A stretch of DNA of 64,000 nt, taken from assembly GCF_016802725.1 (NCBI RefSeq), contig NC_052671.1:678501-742500 (forward strand), written 5' to 3'. Under the pieces are notes generated by a model, which was not told the DNA's origin, searched no databases, and saw only the letters and a program-made list of their open reading frames with translations. A program made the translations under genes and the position numbers. Source of the DNA: Solenopsis invicta. Taxonomy: Eukaryota > Arthropoda > Insecta > Hymenoptera > Formicidae. Shown one piece after another: positions 62,033 through 64,000 of this stretch (its first letter is position 1; every line of letters begins with the position of its first letter).

Positions 62033-64000
62033 GTACGCGAAGTTTAATCTCTCTGTGTTGAAAATGTACGTAAAGTTAAGTCTCTCTACGAATGCATGAA
62101 ATGCACATTACGTTAAAAAAACCACCCGGTTTGAATAAAAAAAAAAAAAATCAACAATTTTCATGTTTCCCTTTTTTTTGCGGAAAAACGACTATAGCTA
62201 TCAATTTCACGTTATTTTATTTTTATCTTATAGAATAAGTATGAATTTTTATATACAAAAATAATTCAAAATGGTCGAAAAGTAGAAATAGCGGCAGATG
62301 TCTTCAGATCAATTTTTGTTAAATTGCTGACACTAATACAGTCCAAACTAATCTTCTAAAACCAAAAATCCAAATTTGTAATTGATAATGTTAAATGCAT
62401 TCTAAATCTAATAAAATTTATTTTCTTCCACCGATTATGCGGTGCATTAGATTCCCATAAATCACGTCCTAAATAATAAATATTTCATTACTTTGAGTCT
62501 AGAATCTGTTAAACAACATTTTGACGAATGTAATCGTTTAAGTTTCAATAAAAAATATTAATTACAAACAAAATTATTCAATAAAATGAAAATGGGTGCT
62601 ATATTACTCTTTTTTTCTCTATTATTTGTTAAATCTCGAAAGTCCTTTACTAAACTGTTTGTTAAAATTACGTTTTAAAGAAAAATTTTTTTATTTTTGT
62701 AGATCATTATTTTTTCCATTAAATTATAAAAAAAATTATTTAAAATGTAAAATTTTTTTACTTTTTTTAGATTAATGCAAATAGTTAATAACGTATTAAA
62801 AGCGTAAGCCATTTAGCCGATTCCTCTCTATATAGCCATTGCATGTGAAAAAAACACATTTTGAGATAAATGCATTTAAAGTTTTCAATTAGAATATATT
62901 TTTTAAAATACTAACAATAGATTCTTTTTTATTCGGCGATTCTTGGGCCATAAAAGGACATTTCCCTTTCATAAAACTGATTGATCTGAGTTGATTGGTT
63001 TATTTCGCTGTTTTTACCAGACCATCATCTGTTTTTACAGTGCGCCAAATCCAATCACTGTCCGTTCATCGCATTGCCTTACATTTCGAGCCTATATTCT
63101 CCATAGTCTTCATAATCTTTAGAATCACATAGTACCCTTTACTAAAGATACCAATAGAAATGTTGCTACTTTAATCATTTTTGGGTCTATGGAGATGATT
63201 TTGTGTTAAATGCCAAATGCACGCATTTAAACTCTCATTAGAATTTTGTGTGCGTTTGTCTACACACCAGAATGTGTTCCAAAATGTCTTCTTGTGATAA
63301 ATTATTGTTAGTTGATAACACTTCTCGAACAAGTTCAAAATTGATGGATCATGCTTATAATTAGTGCCAGTGCCATGGCTTCGACGCGTCTCCATTTAGA
63401 TCAACTGTAAGTACCGCGACGTAACGAATGCTTCGATGAATCATTTGTTAATGTCATGTGCTTCAACATGATCATAATAATATTCTTCATATCCTTAATA
63501 TTATTATGCCTAACTTGTAATAAGTAAAGAATTTTTTAATTAAAATTTTCACAACTCTCTCTTTCTCTCTCTCTCTTCTCTTATTTATCTTTAATTATAC
63601 ATTGAAAATACTGGTCTGTGTATCTAAAGGTGAGGCAAGAAGATGATATTTACTAACTGTCTCAAAACATTATATTCCAAACATAATACAATCCAAATAT
63701 AATATACGTCGACCAGTCGTTTGAAAATTCGAAATTTTACTTCTGATTTGAATTGCTCAAACTTTGTTAATTTTTAAATAATCGTGTTTAAATTTTCAGG
63801 AAAATATTTTTGAATAGTTGTTATTTTATTTTTTTGACTCTTCAAATCGGGTGGTTCTCTAAATACATTCGATAAAGCAAAATTTGAGAGATTAATTTCT
63901 ATTATTTAATATTTTTTATATAATTTAGTTACGAACTTTAATATTGACGTACGATTTAATTATTTTTCTATTATAGGGTTGGAACAAAAGTTGTAGCATT
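62033..64000. other. AGPS intron 4 (to window edge)
   Basis: Donor GTACGCG at 62,033. No AGPS exon is recognised before the window ends. Near 63,976 ATTATAG precedes GGTTGGAACAAAAGTTG, which could be an acceptor or the end of a transposon. Confidence 0.45.
63171..63395 (-). pseudogene. Fragment of a repetitive insect ORF
   Basis: Minus strand has CVDKRTQNSNESLNACIWHL then TQNHLHR. The pattern NESLN-IW is common to a multicopy insect protein, probably transposon-derived. Only ~75 residues, no start context, family not identified with certainty. Confidence 0.35.

Overview
The window is AT-rich animal DNA with introns, microsatellites, many MITEs and mariner/hAT-type transposons. The recognisable genes (an Osiris gene, Apc, a cis-prenyltransferase, alkylglycerone-phosphate synthase) and the repeat types point to an insect, most likely a hymenopteran such as an ant. 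That assignment is inference from gene content; nothing in the sequence names a species.

Layout. (1) 1-13,400: a foldback element, the first coding exon of a secreted protein (minus strand, TATA promoter near 3,115), and a complete three-exon Osiris gene (6,868-9,720, minus). (2) 13,423-18,687, minus: eight exons in one continuous frame encode the central and C-terminal part of Apc, with two 15-residue repeats, five 20-residue beta-catenin-binding repeats and five SAMP-type Axin-binding repeats. The armadillo region is not seen, and the sequence upstream looks like an independent 5' UTR exon. (3) 19,439-49,837: a giant inverted repeat. The left arm (19,439-34,180) and right arm (34,250-49,837) are mirror images around a 69-bp spacer (34,181-34,249); positions inside add up to 68,430. 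Each arm carries a cis-prenyltransferase (DHDDS-type) gene copy reading outward, a decayed mariner nested in an older repeat-rich element, two DUF4817-type transposase remnants, and a 0.55-kb repeat at both its ends. Both outer ends are copies of one MITE. The only arm-to-arm differences I found lie in the outermost ~360 bp: four substitutions, a 5-bp and a 9-bp indel, and an 857-bp MITE in the right copy. (4) 49,838-64,000, plus strand: the first four coding exons of alkylglycerone-phosphate synthase (AGPS/ADPS), running off the right edge, with introns full of MITEs.

The genes do not form one pathway. Osiris proteins act in cuticle secretory traffic, Apc in Wnt/beta-catenin destruction, the cis-prenyltransferase in dolichol synthesis, and AGPS in peroxisomal ether-lipid synthesis. 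The outstanding feature is the palindrome. It is either a real, recently formed or conversion-homogenised inverted duplication, or an assembly join between two loci. The differing outer ends argue against a simple read-foldback artefact, but only spanning long reads can decide.
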